64,000 bases of DNA from Lewinellaceae bacterium (GTDB lineage: Bacteria; Bacteroidota; Bacteroidia; Chitinophagales; Saprospiraceae), in the NCBI GenBank assembly GCA_020636435.1, contig JACJXX010000001.1, forward strand, positions 744,001 to 808,000. The letters are read 5' to 3'. Shown piece after piece: positions 36,281 through 44,215 of this stretch. Each line of letters begins with the position of its first letter. Positions within the stretch are counted from its first letter, which is position 1. Position numbers and translations under genes: made by a program. The notes under the pieces are model-generated. The model was not told where the DNA came from, searched no databases, and saw only the letters and a program-made list of their open reading frames with translations.

Positions 36281-36445
36281 TAGAGTTGATGCGTTGGGGC
36301 GCTTTAGTGGGAAAAAAGATTAATTTTTGTCCTGATTGAGGCTCGAAAGTAGGAAGATAGTAGCGCTACCTGACTGCTTTTGGAACGAAGAGCAGGGCAA
36401 AAAGTAACTTTTTAACCGCTGAATGTTCCTAACGCATCAACTCTA
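36281..36445. repeat. MITE-like element with 15-bp terminal inverted repeats (165 bp)
   Basis: The perfect ends TAGAGTTGATGCGTT (36281-36295) and AACGCATCAACTCTA (36431-36445) enclose non-coding DNA. It abuts the family A copy with one base between and does not share its interior. It ends 15 bp before the CPBP gene start. Confidence 0.8.
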
Positions 36446-36460
36446 ATAAACGTCTAAAGC

Positions 36461-37213
36461 ATGCAAGCTAATTTCTACCGCCCTTTCTGGCAACACGTTC
36501 TCCACCCTGGCTGGCGAGCCGGCCTTTTTTTGGTGCTCTTCTGGAGCATACCCCGCTTTTGGCTGGTGCTGTGGGCCAACCAGACAGGCAGTTACCAGTA
36601 CGTTTCTCTCCTCTTCCTCAGCATGTGGATCGCGCCCTTTGTTCTGCTGAGCCGGGAAGGGCGAAAGGCCATAGGGATACGGCGGTCGCGAAATTACGGC
36701 TGGCTGTTCGCCGGCTTGATTGCCGGCATAGTGTACTGTGCGCTGATGTTCGGGCTTTCTCGCCAGGTTTACGGATTAACGGAAAGCAACTGGCTGTTCT
36801 ACATCTCCGGCACCTATTCCAACCTGCCGGCGGAGATGGACGCGAATGCCCGGCTTGCGTTCTTCCTGATCTTCGCCGGCATCGGCATGACGTTCAGCCC
36901 CATTGGGGAGGAACTTTTTTACCGGGGCCTCATCCACGAAAATTTCAAATTCAGCTTCGGCCAAAGCACGGCGTCGCTGCTGGACAGCCTGGCTTTCTCT
37001 GTCGTTCACCTGGCGCATTTCGGGCTTGTCTATAGCGCCGGAAGCTGGAAGTTTCTTTTCGCCCCGGCGTTATTATGGGTGGCGGCCCTCTTCGGGCTTT
37101 GCCTGTTGTTTTCCTGGTTCCGGCAACGTTCAGGCTCTATCCTCGGAGCTATCCTGGCGCACGCCGGCTTCAATGTGGGGATGAATTATTTTATTTTTTA
37201 TCATATTTTGTAA
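36461..37213 (+). CDS. CPBP family intramembrane glutamic endopeptidase
   Basis: The 250-aa polytopic protein has about 6-7 transmembrane helices. The CPBP/Rce1-like motifs are present: PIGEELFYRGLIHE (EExxxR), FSVVHLAHFG (His) and ILAHAGFNVGMNY (HxxxN). Eukaryotic homologues cleave CAAX-prenylated proteins. Bacterial members act in immunity to bacteriocins or in membrane proteolysis, but most are uncharacterised. Its start lies directly after a nest of three repeat elements, so its promoter may be contributed by them. Confidence 0.9.
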   Translation: MQANFYRPFWQHVLHPGWRAGLFLVLFWSIPRFWLVLWANQTGSYQYVSLLFLSMWIAPFVLLSREGRKAIGIRRSRNYGWLFAGLIAGIVYCALMFGLSRQVYGLTESNWLFYISGTYSNLPAEMDANARLAFFLIFAGIGMTFSPIGEELFYRGLIHENFKFSFGQSTASLLDSLAFSVVHLAHFGLVYSAGSWKFLFAPALLWVAALFGLCLLFSWFRQRSGSILGAILAHAGFNVGMNYFIFYHIL

Positions 37214-37305
37214 ACTCATCCCCACCGGGCGTTTTGCCCTTAGGCCACCTGACAATGAAACCATGAACCCGTGAAGCCATCCCTTCAATCGCGGCCAATT
37301 CGCAC

Positions 37306-37758
37306 TCACCCCCGCCTTCCGGCCTCGTCCAGCGCCCAGCGGTAGATGTCGTGGTACATCAAGGGGTGAGCCTTTTCTACAGGCATCCAGAGTAAGGTGT
37401 GGTCATCCTCCACTTTCAGGGAAAGATCTTGCTTGTAGGGAGAGATGAGAAAAAAATGCCCGATCTTGTTGACGTAGAGTTGGCTGCCGGCGTCGTAGAA
37501 ATACTCGGCGGCCGTGCCCAGGTAGGCTTCGATGTTGGCCAGCAGGCCGGCTTCCTCCTGCACTTCGCGAAGCAGGGCTTCTTCCTTGGTTTCGCCCGGC
37601 TCGATGCCGCCGCCGGCCAGGAAGTAGTCGCCGTAGTCGTTGCGGATGACGCCCACCTCGTTCTTTTCGTTGAAAAAGACGGCGTAGCTGCCGGGGCGGG
37701 TGTAAAAGGGCGTTTCGGGGGGGATGCTGCCGAGTTGCAGGCTGGGTGATAATGGCAT
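37306..37758 (-). CDS. NUDIX hydrolase
   Basis: The 150-aa protein has a complete Nudix box, GGGIEPGETKEEALLREVQ followed by EEAGLL, matching G-x5-E-x7-REUXEE-x-GU with Mg-binding glutamates. N-terminal FYTRPGSYAVFFNEKNEVG resembles the Nudix proteins of about 150 aa that act on nucleotide diphosphate derivatives. The substrate cannot be assigned. It is downstream of a GNAT gene on the same strand with a 77-bp gap. Confidence 0.92.
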   Translation of the reverse strand: MPLSPSLQLGSIPPETPFYTRPGSYAVFFNEKNEVGVIRNDYGDYFLAGGGIEPGETKEEALLREVQEEAGLLANIEAYLGTAAEYFYDAGSQLYVNKIGHFFLISPYKQDLSLKVEDDHTLLWMPVEKAHPLMYHDIYRWALDEAGRRG

Positions 37759-37835
37759 ATGGCTGTTTTTGGTACCCTACCAAAAAGAAAAATGGGTGGG
37801 AAAAGTTCCGGATAGCGCCTGGTTTTTATGGCAGC

Positions 37836-38336
37836 CTACTCCATTTTCATTTCCATATACAGCAAATACCCTTCAAAGCCCATCTGTTCATAAAAGCTTT
37901 TGGCGATCTCATTGTCCAGCCAGACGCTGAGCTGCAGGCGGTTGATGCCCTTCTCCCGGCAGAATTCGCGGATGTAATGGATCAGCTTTTTACCGATCCC
38001 TTTGTGCTGGTATTCCGGCACGATGGCCATCTGGTCGATCTGCATCAGCTCGTAACCATCCGCGTGGAAAGGGCTGACACCGGCGTACTGTTTATGAAGG
38101 GCCAAAGCATAGCCTGCCGGGACTTCGTCCAGATAGGCCACTATGCCATAAACGTTATCCTGCGCCAGCAATCCTTCGTACCAGGGCAGGAATTGCTCAT
38201 AATCGTAAGGCGCGAAAATGTCAGGGTGTTTCTCGTGGTGAAGGGTATGGACGTGGCGGTTCAGGCGAGTGAGCAGTTCAGGGTTATTTTCCAGGTGGAA
38301 TTGGAGGTTTGGGGTGCGTGGAATGGAGTCCTTCAT
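37836..38336 (-). CDS. GNAT family N-acetyltransferase
   Basis: This 166-aa single GNAT domain has the acetyl-CoA pyrophosphate loop in VPEYQHKGIGKKLIHYIREF (Q-x-x-G-x-G). The C-terminal strand and helix are LQLSVWLDNEIAKSFYEQMGF. It transfers an acetyl group to an unidentified amine. The start codon overlaps the stop of the upstream sorting-domain fragment in an ATGA arrangement, suggesting translational coupling. Confidence 0.9.
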   Translation of the reverse strand: MKDSIPRTPNLQFHLENNPELLTRLNRHVHTLHHEKHPDIFAPYDYEQFLPWYEGLLAQDNVYGIVAYLDEVPAGYALALHKQYAGVSPFHADGYELMQIDQMAIVPEYQHKGIGKKLIHYIREFCREKGINRLQLSVWLDNEIAKSFYEQMGFEGYLLYMEMKME

Positions 38337-38725
38337 GGTTCTGATGACTTTTTTATGATCTTTTCCATTTTGGTTGTGTTACCATTTATCCTTATCATAA
38401 GGTAGTATACTCCCGCCGGCAAGCCTGCCAAATTCACATCGTAACCACATTGAATGATTTCGGGCAGAATGAAATGGCCGGAATTGTTTCTTTTGCGCTC
38501 TCCTAAACTATTGTAGTAATATTTATGAGCAGCTCCTACTGTTTCTATGATCTCGTATTCCGGAGATTCCGGCCAGGAATCGATAAATACGGTCACATAC
38601 TGTACCTTTCTAAGTTGCCCGTCTATTTCCATCTGACTTAAACTATCTATTCGGTAATACGCCGGGCAAAACCCGAAAATATTTGAATCCGCTCTCTGAA
38701 TAACCAAGGTGTCTCCTACCTCCAT
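38333..38725 (-). CDS. 5'-truncated protein with T9SS-type C-terminal sorting domain
   Basis: The 130-aa ORF ends in NLAGLPAGVYYLMIRINGNT..KIIKK, the last strands of a type IX secretion sorting domain. It lacks a signal peptide and starts in what looks like mid-domain (MEVGDTLVIQRADSN). A normal cargo protein would be longer. Loss of the 5' end is likely, since the next 480 bp upstream is another decayed gene. It may still be translated because it overlaps the GNAT start. Confidence 0.5.
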   Translation of the reverse strand: MEVGDTLVIQRADSNIFGFCPAYYRIDSLSQMEIDGQLRKVQYVTVFIDSWPESPEYEIIETVGAAHKYYYNSLGERKRNNSGHFILPEIIQCGYDVNLAGLPAGVYYLMIRINGNTTKMEKIIKKSSEP

Positions 38726-38757
38726 TGGGAAAAGGATAAAGAGGTTGGCGATGCAAC

Positions 38758-39208
38758 CTACTTCAGGTATTCCCGGATTTCCACGTAGTCGATATCGCTT
38801 CTATCCTCAAAAAAATCCCTCAGCACCGCCCGGTGGCCGGCGCCGATGATCAGCAGCAAGCGGTCGCCCGCTTCTGCGACCCGGTCGATGTTGCCCATGA
38901 TGTAGAAGTTCCGCTCCCACCATTTGGCCGGCCAGTAGTTTCTCAGCTTTTCCACCAGTTGAAGAATCTCTTGTTGCCGCTTTTCGGAAGTGAGGGGCTC
39001 AAATGCTACGAGTGCGTGACATATTCGCGGGTTTTAAGGCAGTCGTCTGACGACTTTGAGTCGTCTGACGACTTTCGACTTCGATTGCCCTGCCGCAACC
39101 CCGCTTTTTTGTCACGCACTCAAATGCTACAGAAGAGTAGTCTGTAGTGCCGGCAAAGTGGAAGGTTCCGAGAATGGCAATTCGGGCGAGTTCGGCCGAA
39201 GTGTCCCG
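38758..39208 (-). pseudogene. DUF5694-like gene remnant, interrupted by a 112-bp MITE
   Basis: Reading the - strand, ARIAILGTFHFAGTTDYSSV, then FEPLTSEKRQQEILQLVEKL, are the start of a DUF5694-type domain. GNIDRVAEAGDRLLLIIGAG is its end. Three lesions are visible: no start codon or signal sequence (the frame follows directly after the stop of the upstream NTF2-like gene), an apparent internal deletion joining LVEKLRNYW to WWERNF, and insertion of a 112-bp element with a 9-bp target duplication. The family recognition is from memory of its GTFHF and GAGH motifs. Confidence 0.65.
39010..39121. mobile_element. 112-bp MITE with 12-bp TIRs and 9-bp target duplication
   Basis: TIRs GAGTGCGTGACA and TGTCACGCACTC are perfect. 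The flanking AAATGCTAC (39001-39009) is duplicated exactly at 39122-39130. The interior carries two copies of the palindrome AGTCGTCTGACGACT. It is inserted in the DUF5694-like remnant. It shares no ends with the other repeat families here. Confidence 0.92.
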
Positions 39209-39703
39209 CTACTTCCCGACCGCTTCATGATCATAACTCAATACCCTGGCGAGCCTCCATCCTCCATCTTCCAGCAACCACAGATGCGTAAATTTCGCGG
39301 TAGACGTCAGCACCTCCTCCTGATCCGGATATTTGGCGTAGAAGCGGTGTTCCCCGGTTTGGATGGCGCCGTAAAGCTCGCCGTTGTTTTTCATGGGGAA
39401 AACCTTCAGGCTGCCTTCCACCAACTCCCGGCGGGCCTTGTAGTCCAGTTTGCACAGGCCGTTCTCTATACTGGCGATAAAATCAGCCTTCGAACCCGTG
39501 ATGCCCGATTGGTCGTGATAAAATTCCATATCCTCGCTCACCAACGCTTCAAACTGGCTGATGTCGCAGGTGTTGAACCCTACATCGAACAAGAGGCTGT
39601 CCCGGGCCCGAAGCGTTTGGAACAGTTCCGGGTTTTCTTCCACCTGCGCAGGAAGGACGTTGGCGAGGAGCAAGCATAGGACAAGCGAGAGGAAATGCTT
39701 CAT
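39209..39703 (-). CDS. Exported NTF2-like (DUF4440-type) protein
   Basis: Start 39703 is chosen because MKHFLSLVLCLLLANVLPAQ is a good signal peptide; the frame extends to 39784 without one. The 145-residue body has the NTF2 cone-fold pattern: LRARDSLLFDVGFNTCDISQ, FEALVSEDMEFYHDQSGITG, and the C-terminal strand FTHLWLLEDGGWRLARVLSY. These domains bind small ligands or act as isomerases. No catalytic residues can be assigned here. Confidence 0.82.
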   Translation of the reverse strand: MKHFLSLVLCLLLANVLPAQVEENPELFQTLRARDSLLFDVGFNTCDISQFEALVSEDMEFYHDQSGITGSKADFIASIENGLCKLDYKARRELVEGSLKVFPMKNNGELYGAIQTGEHRFYAKYPDQEEVLTSTAKFTHLWLLEDGGWRLARVLSYDHEAVGK

Positions 39704-39837
39704 TGTGGTGATATGGTATTGGTTTGGGGAGCAATATACGGGAAATCCTGGAGACGGGGGGACGGGGAGACGGGGCTCTAACAATTAACCAATTTAACAA
39801 TCAAACCATGGAATTGCCAGCCCCATCTCCCCTTCTT

Positions 39838-40296
39838 TTACTTGCCAAAAGCAGCATCGGCTGCCGACATGTCGCCGTCGGCTCGCAGGATGCAAACCTT
39901 GCCCTGCTCGTCGAACGTCCAGGTGAAGACGGGGAATACGTTGTAGGCCTTGCCGGTGGGCGTGGCGATGCCGGAGACATTGCCGTCGCAAATCACCTCG
40001 TTGCCGTTGGCGCGGTAATTGGAAATCTCAAAACCCGTGAACTGCACGTTTGCGCCCAGTATCTGGAAGAATTGCACAACGCCGTCCTTGCCCTGGAAGG
40101 CGCCGGCATACTTAACGACGGAAGGGTCGCCGGCATGCCACCATTCTATGCCATCGGACAAGTGATCGAGGATGCCGGGAACGTCGCCCCGCCCGAAGCA
40201 GTCATAGATGTGCTGTACGGATGCGATGTTGCGTTGCTGGATGCTGCTTTTGGTTTCTACTACAGCCATGAGGACGGAAAAGGAAGTCGTTTTCAT
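39838..40296 (-). CDS. SnoaL-like/NTF2 superfamily protein
   Basis: The 152-aa protein has N-terminal helix SVQHIYDCFGRGDVPGILDH, then LSDGIEWWHAGDPS and FEISNYRANGNEVICDGNVS. These are the standard segments of ketosteroid-isomerase-related SnoaL-like proteins (polyketide cyclase fold). There is no clear signal peptide. It is not close in sequence to the NTF2-like neighbour at 39209. Function unknown. Confidence 0.85.
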   Translation of the reverse strand: MKTTSFSVLMAVVETKSSIQQRNIASVQHIYDCFGRGDVPGILDHLSDGIEWWHAGDPSVVKYAGAFQGKDGVVQFFQILGANVQFTGFEISNYRANGNEVICDGNVSGIATPTGKAYNVFPVFTWTFDEQGKVCILRADGDMSAADAAFGK

Positions 40297-40469
40297 CTTG
40301 AAAGAAATTTTATGAAGAAATAGGTTTCAAATGCCGCTGTTCTGCTTTTCTTTGCAATTACGATCCAATTAAAGTTTTGGATTGCGTTGCGTGAAAAAAT
40401 ATTATTTTTGCTTAAACGAACAGTTGGCAGGGCGCTCGGCGCCTGGCCGCTGCCTCAAGCCTGGACTCC

Positions 40470-41024
40470 ATGTCGCAAAGGGAACGAGACCGGACCGCAG
40501 AGCTCGTCATGAGCCTGAAAGCAGGAGACGACAATGCCTTCGCTGCGCTGTACGACGCATATTCCAACCTGCTCTTCGGCGTCATCGTCCGCATCGTTGA
40601 GCAACGGGAGGAAGCGGAGAACCTGCTCCAGGACTGTTTTGTGAAAATATGGGAGCATCTGGACAGTTACGACCCTGCCCGCGGCAGGCTCGCTACCTGG
40701 CTCATCAACATCGCCCGGAATACGGCCATCGACTTTACCCGTTCGAAATATTATTCCCAGAAACGCAAAAACCAAAAGCTGGAAAATTTCGTAAATCCGG
40801 AAACCGGCGCCCTGACTTTTCATCTGCCCGTGGAAACGCTTGGCCTCCGGCAAGTGGTGGGAACCCTAACCCCCACCTGCCGGCAGGTCATCGAGTGGAT
40901 GTACTTCGAAGGCTATACCCAACAGGAAATCGCCGATAATTTCGACATTCCTCTGGGCACGGTAAAAACCCGTACGCGCCAGGCGATTAAAGAATTGAGG
41001 AAAATATTTTTGGGAACTCAGTAA
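40470..41024 (+). CDS. ECF-type RNA polymerase sigma factor
   Basis: The 184-aa protein has region 2 over about residues 20-90 (AALYDAYSNLLFGVIVRIVE; LLQDCFVKIWEHLDSYDPAR; RLATWLINIARNTAIDFTRS). Region 4 covers about residues 125-180 (LTPTCRQVIEWMYFEGYTQQ, then EIADNFDIPLGTVKTRTRQA). It directs RNA polymerase to a specific promoter set under stress. The next gene, 12 bp downstream, encodes a cupin protein like the ChrR class of anti-sigma factors, so the pair is probably a sigma/anti-sigma unit. Confidence 0.94.
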   Translation: MSQRERDRTAELVMSLKAGDDNAFAALYDAYSNLLFGVIVRIVEQREEAENLLQDCFVKIWEHLDSYDPARGRLATWLINIARNTAIDFTRSKYYSQKRKNQKLENFVNPETGALTFHLPVETLGLRQVVGTLTPTCRQVIEWMYFEGYTQQEIADNFDIPLGTVKTRTRQAIKELRKIFLGTQ

Positions 41025-41036
41025 CTATCCAATTAG

Positions 41037-41633
41037 ATGAGGAAAAAGAAATACGATATTGCACAGGATGAAGTCCGGGAATGGCTTTCCGGAGACGCCG
41101 GCGGCCCGCCTTCCGACCAGGAACTGGAACAAGCAGAAGAAGCCTTGCTCGGGTTCGCCGAAGGCCACGCCACTCCGGCGCCGGCGCCTTTGCGGGAGAA
41201 GATACTGGGTAAGCTCCGGGCCCTCAACGCTCAGCAACGGCAAAAACAAAAACTGCAGCCCGACAACCTGCCGCTGCTTACCTCATCCTCCAACTGGCTG
41301 GAATGGAAGGAGGTGGCGGAGGGTATCGCTCCACCGGAAGATTATGAAAATATCCACCTGCACACGCTTGAGTCTAGCGAAAATCGCGAACTGTTTATCG
41401 CCTGGGTAAAAGAATATGTACCCGAAGAAGTGCATTACGACCTGCTGGAGAGCTTCCTCATCCTGGAGGGCTCCTGTAAATGCTACATCACCGGTGAAGC
41501 CGGCCATACCCGCACCGTGCGCCTGGGGCCAGGCGATTTTATCGCCATGCAAACCGGGGAAACGCACGATATCCGCATTACTTCAGAGCAACCGGCCAAG
41601 GCCATTTTGCAGTGGGTGAAGCTGGAAGGATGA
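41037..41633 (+). CDS. Cupin-domain protein, probable anti-sigma factor
   Basis: In the 198-aa protein, the first 80 residues are charged and helical (SDQELEQAEEALLGFAEGHA, LREKILGKLRALNAQQRQKQ), like the sigma-binding part of anti-sigma factors. They lack an obvious HxxxCxxC zinc motif. Residues about 120-195 are a cupin barrel (LLESFLILEGSCKCYITGEA; LGPGDFIAMQTGETHDIRI). ChrR-type anti-sigma factors have this order and release sigma on a redox or singlet-oxygen signal. The tight spacing after the ECF gene supports the role. The signal it senses is unknown. Confidence 0.7.
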   Translation: MRKKKYDIAQDEVREWLSGDAGGPPSDQELEQAEEALLGFAEGHATPAPAPLREKILGKLRALNAQQRQKQKLQPDNLPLLTSSSNWLEWKEVAEGIAPPEDYENIHLHTLESSENRELFIAWVKEYVPEEVHYDLLESFLILEGSCKCYITGEAGHTRTVRLGPGDFIAMQTGETHDIRITSEQPAKAILQWVKLEG

Positions 41634-41650
41634 CCACTTTTGCTGATTGG

Positions 41651-41682
41651 AATGTGAGGTTGAGGTTGAGGTTGAGGTTGAG
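41651..41682. repeat. GAGGTT hexanucleotide microsatellite
   Basis: About five units of (GAGGTT) follow the cupin gene. The rest of 41634-41862 holds no recognisable gene. Confidence 0.85.
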
Positions 41683-41862
41683 GATAAAAAATGTGGTTTT
41701 AACTTATTTTAATTCGCAAATAACTGTAACGAAACGAGAATAGCCGTATTAAGTAGTGTAGAAGGCCGAAAAACCAATTGCTTATGGTTTGAATGGCCAC
41801 TCCCCGGAGTTCGGAGGCGCTGCCTTCGGCTCCTGATTTTTTCACTTTCAAAATTTTTTGTT

Positions 41863-42036
41863 ATGAATGCCAAATCCATTGAAGGGGTGCCTTGTCGCCA
41901 ATCGTTAGTCCCTCCCGATCCGCACTGGAAACCGTATATACGGCCATGGATCACCAGGAGGAAGGGGCTCGTGGAATTTGCACAGCCGGGAAAGCTTATC
42001 ATCTACCGTCTCGCTCAGGGCGTAAAACTGGAGTAG
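41863..42036 (+). CDS. Possible small protein of 57 aa
   Basis: ATG to TAG encodes a basic peptide starting MNAKSIEGVPCRQSLV and ending IIYRLAQGVKLE. Codon use is unlike the low-complexity spacers around it. I recognise no family, and the stop lies 26 bp before the convergent winged-helix gene stop. It could equally be a gene fragment. Confidence 0.3.
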   Translation: MNAKSIEGVPCRQSLVPPDPHWKPYIRPWITRRKGLVEFAQPGKLIIYRLAQGVKLE

Positions 42037-42061
42037 GATGGCAAGCTTTCTCTTTTGATGC

Positions 42062-42595
42062 TTACCTCAAAAGGGGCCCCAGTGAGGCCTCGAATTCCTG
42101 CGCGAGTTTCCTTCCTTTTTCCGACAGCTTCCAGTACGTCGTTTTTTCTGCTTTAATTTTTTCCACCAGATCGTTTTCCGCTAATTCCTGAAGTGCCCCG
42201 ACGATGTATTTCCGGCTCTTTATCTGTGAAACTTTATGTATCGGAGTGATGGCCAGCCCTTTTTCCGTTTCCTTTATCAGGATCAGCAGTACGGCTGCCT
42301 GAGCCAGCGTAGCCCGGTAGCGGCTGATGAGGCCCGGCTTATTTGGAAGTCCTTCCCCGTCCAGGAGTTGCAGGATGCCGACCCTGAGTTGATTGCGGGC
42401 CTGATAATATTCCGGAAACTCCATCAGGCCGTTGGCCAGCCCCTGGTTCAACGCCTCCAGGCGCCCGGCAATAAGGGCAACAGCCACCGACGTTTCATGG
42501 CCTTCGTAGTAGGTAGCCAGGAGTTTGGCCGCTTTTTCCAGCTCATCGCCGGAGACCAGGGCTGTAACTTGCCTTTTCAGTTCTCGGTGGGTCAT
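42062..42595 (-). CDS. Effector-associated-domain-like protein with winged-helix C-terminus
   Basis: In the 177-aa protein, residues about 1-80 (RQVTALVSGDELEKAAKLLA; LIAGRLEALNQGLANGLMEF; YYQARNQLRVGILQLLDGEG) follow the helix pattern of effector-associated domains such as EAD11. These are small death-like adaptor domains of bacterial conflict systems. Residues about 95-177 form a predicted winged helix (SQIKSRKYIVGALQELAEND; TYWKLSEKGRKLAQEFEASL). The start is 5 bp past the stop of the globin/cNMP/AlbA_2 gene, so the two are a translationally linked operon. An adaptor or DNA-binding partner role is inference. Confidence 0.55.
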   Translation of the reverse strand: MTHRELKRQVTALVSGDELEKAAKLLATYYEGHETSVAVALIAGRLEALNQGLANGLMEFPEYYQARNQLRVGILQLLDGEGLPNKPGLISRYRATLAQAAVLLILIKETEKGLAITPIHKVSQIKSRKYIVGALQELAENDLVEKIKAEKTTYWKLSEKGRKLAQEFEASLGPLLR

Positions 42596-42600
42596 TTAAA

Positions 42601-43896
42601 TTATCTTTTAAAACGGTCCAGCACGTAGTCGATGATTTCTTTCTTCTTTTTCAGTTGCGTATTCATCGAACCGGTTCGGACGATGAACTCCTCCTTTTCC
42701 TTTGCATCGGCAGTCAAAACGGTGTAAACCACCGGCGACTGGGCTGAATCTACATCGATGCGGATCAATAGCTTGCCACCGATCCGCTCCGCATCAAACT
42801 CGATAAGCGTAGCCCGGCCGGCCCCAAGGCGGCCCTTCAAAAGATTGAGCAGGTCTCTCTTAAATTTATCGACCTCCTGGTTGTCCATGCTCAGGCCAAG
42901 TATCCGGCCGGTATCATCGACGCCGACCAGGATGGTACCTCCCTTGTGGTTCATGAAGGCGGCCGCCGACCGGACGATGGCCTCCTTGGAGGGTTTGCTG
43001 ATGACCGCTTTGAACTCCGAGCGCTCCGTCTCCCCCAGGGCAATCAGATCGGCAGTAGGCATAAGGCTGCCTTCGTGTAAATATCCGATGACCTGCCGGG
43101 TCAGGGCGCTAACCAACTTGAGCTGCAACCCTTCCGGCAGGCGCCCGGAGTCGACGATACCGCTTTTGTGGATGGCTACCAGGCTGGATGCTTGCACACA
43201 ATGTATTTTACCCAGCCGCCCCTGATCGGTGAAAATCCCCATCTCACCGAAGAGGTCGCCCGGCTGCAGTTCCTTGCGCTTGTTGTTTTGCCGATACAAG
43301 GATAAACGGCCGGAGTGCACCACGAAAAGGTATTCCTCCTCATGCTCCATTGAAAACACATCTTTACCCGCTTCGAAATGCACCAGTCGCGAAAGGCTGG
43401 CTATAGCCTTTAGTTCTTCCGGGCTAAATCTTTCAAATGTCTTGCATTTGCTTAATGCATCAATGATCTGTAGCCGGCCGTTATCACTCCCGGGTTTGGA
43501 AACGGAGGCTGCCGCCTCTCCCGGATTGGCCAGCTTCACCTGCATCATGGTCGCTATGGAGCGAGCCCGCGTTTTGGCATTATGGGCGATCTCGCCGGAA
43601 AAATACCCATCCACCGTTTCTTCGAAAAGGGATAACCAGCGCTCGAAATGCTCTGGGTGGAGCGGTGCTTTAGCGTGAAGATTGACGTGAACCTGCATGG
43701 CATTCCGCCGATAAGTAGGCCGGTGAAACAGTACCGACTCCCAGAAATCAAACATGATGGGGAAGTGAGCCTCCCAGTCAATGGCAACTACCTCGGTGAA
43801 AAAATGGCTGACTACTTCGTCCTGGGTAAGTTTGCTGTAGAAAGCGCGGATGAGTTGTTCGATATCCTGGCGGTCTTGTATATCTTTTTCAGGCAT
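42601..43896 (-). CDS. Truncated haemoglobin - cyclic-nucleotide-binding - AlbA_2 fusion protein
   Basis: This 431-aa protein has three recognisable domains. Residues about 8-120 are a group III truncated haemoglobin (DIEQLIRAFYSKLTQDEVVS; HFPIMFDFWESVLFHRPTYR; proximal-His candidate in MQVHVNL; FERWLSLFEETVDGYF). Residues about 150-265 are a CRP-like cNMP-binding barrel (VHFEAGKDVFSMEHEEEYLF; LQPGDLFGEMGIFTDQG, whose GEMG resembles the phosphate-binding cassette, with R in GRLGK). Residues about 285-420 are an AlbA_2/Schlafen-like domain (ETERSEFKAVISKPSKEAIV; AAAFMNHKGGTILVGVDDTG). There is no membrane segment. It should integrate a haem ligand (O2/NO) and a cyclic nucleotide into a DNA- or RNA-directed output. 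Confidence 0.82.
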   Translation of the reverse strand: MPEKDIQDRQDIEQLIRAFYSKLTQDEVVSHFFTEVVAIDWEAHFPIMFDFWESVLFHRPTYRRNAMQVHVNLHAKAPLHPEHFERWLSLFEETVDGYFSGEIAHNAKTRARSIATMMQVKLANPGEAAASVSKPGSDNGRLQIIDALSKCKTFERFSPEELKAIASLSRLVHFEAGKDVFSMEHEEEYLFVVHSGRLSLYRQNNKRKELQPGDLFGEMGIFTDQGRLGKIHCVQASSLVAIHKSGIVDSGRLPEGLQLKLVSALTRQVIGYLHEGSLMPTADLIALGETERSEFKAVISKPSKEAIVRSAAAFMNHKGGTILVGVDDTGRILGLSMDNQEVDKFKRDLLNLLKGRLGAGRATLIEFDAERIGGKLLIRIDVDSAQSPVVYTVLTADAKEKEEFIVRTGSMNTQLKKKKEIIDYVLDRFKR

Positions 43897-44215
43897 AGTA
43901 TTTTTTTCACAATATAGGGCTAAAAACTTTTGCCCCTCCCTCCTTCAACCGATCCATCCACGGCCGCTCGGCGTAAGCCGCCGGGTCGAGCTGGGTGCTG
44001 ATCCAGCACTCCTTGTGGAAGATTTTTTTCAACTGACGGGCAATTTACGGGGTTGTGAAAAAAGCCCCTCGGGAGGATAGCACACTGATTTATTAGGATT
44101 CGTTAGAATCCGTTAAGATCAATAAATTTGATGGTTATGATCCTAAAAAATTTTAATCTATCCTAACCTGGCCAAGCCAGTACCATAAAAGGCATAAAAG
44201 ACATAAATTGGGTTC
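43897..44215. other. Gap with a possible - strand gene remnant
   Basis: On the - strand, bases about 44035-43914 encode an open stretch containing IFHKECWISTQLDPAAYAER and ending in a stop, with no start. It looks like the C-terminus of a lost gene, but I cannot name the family. The rest (44036-44215) is AT-rich without features. Confidence 0.35.
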
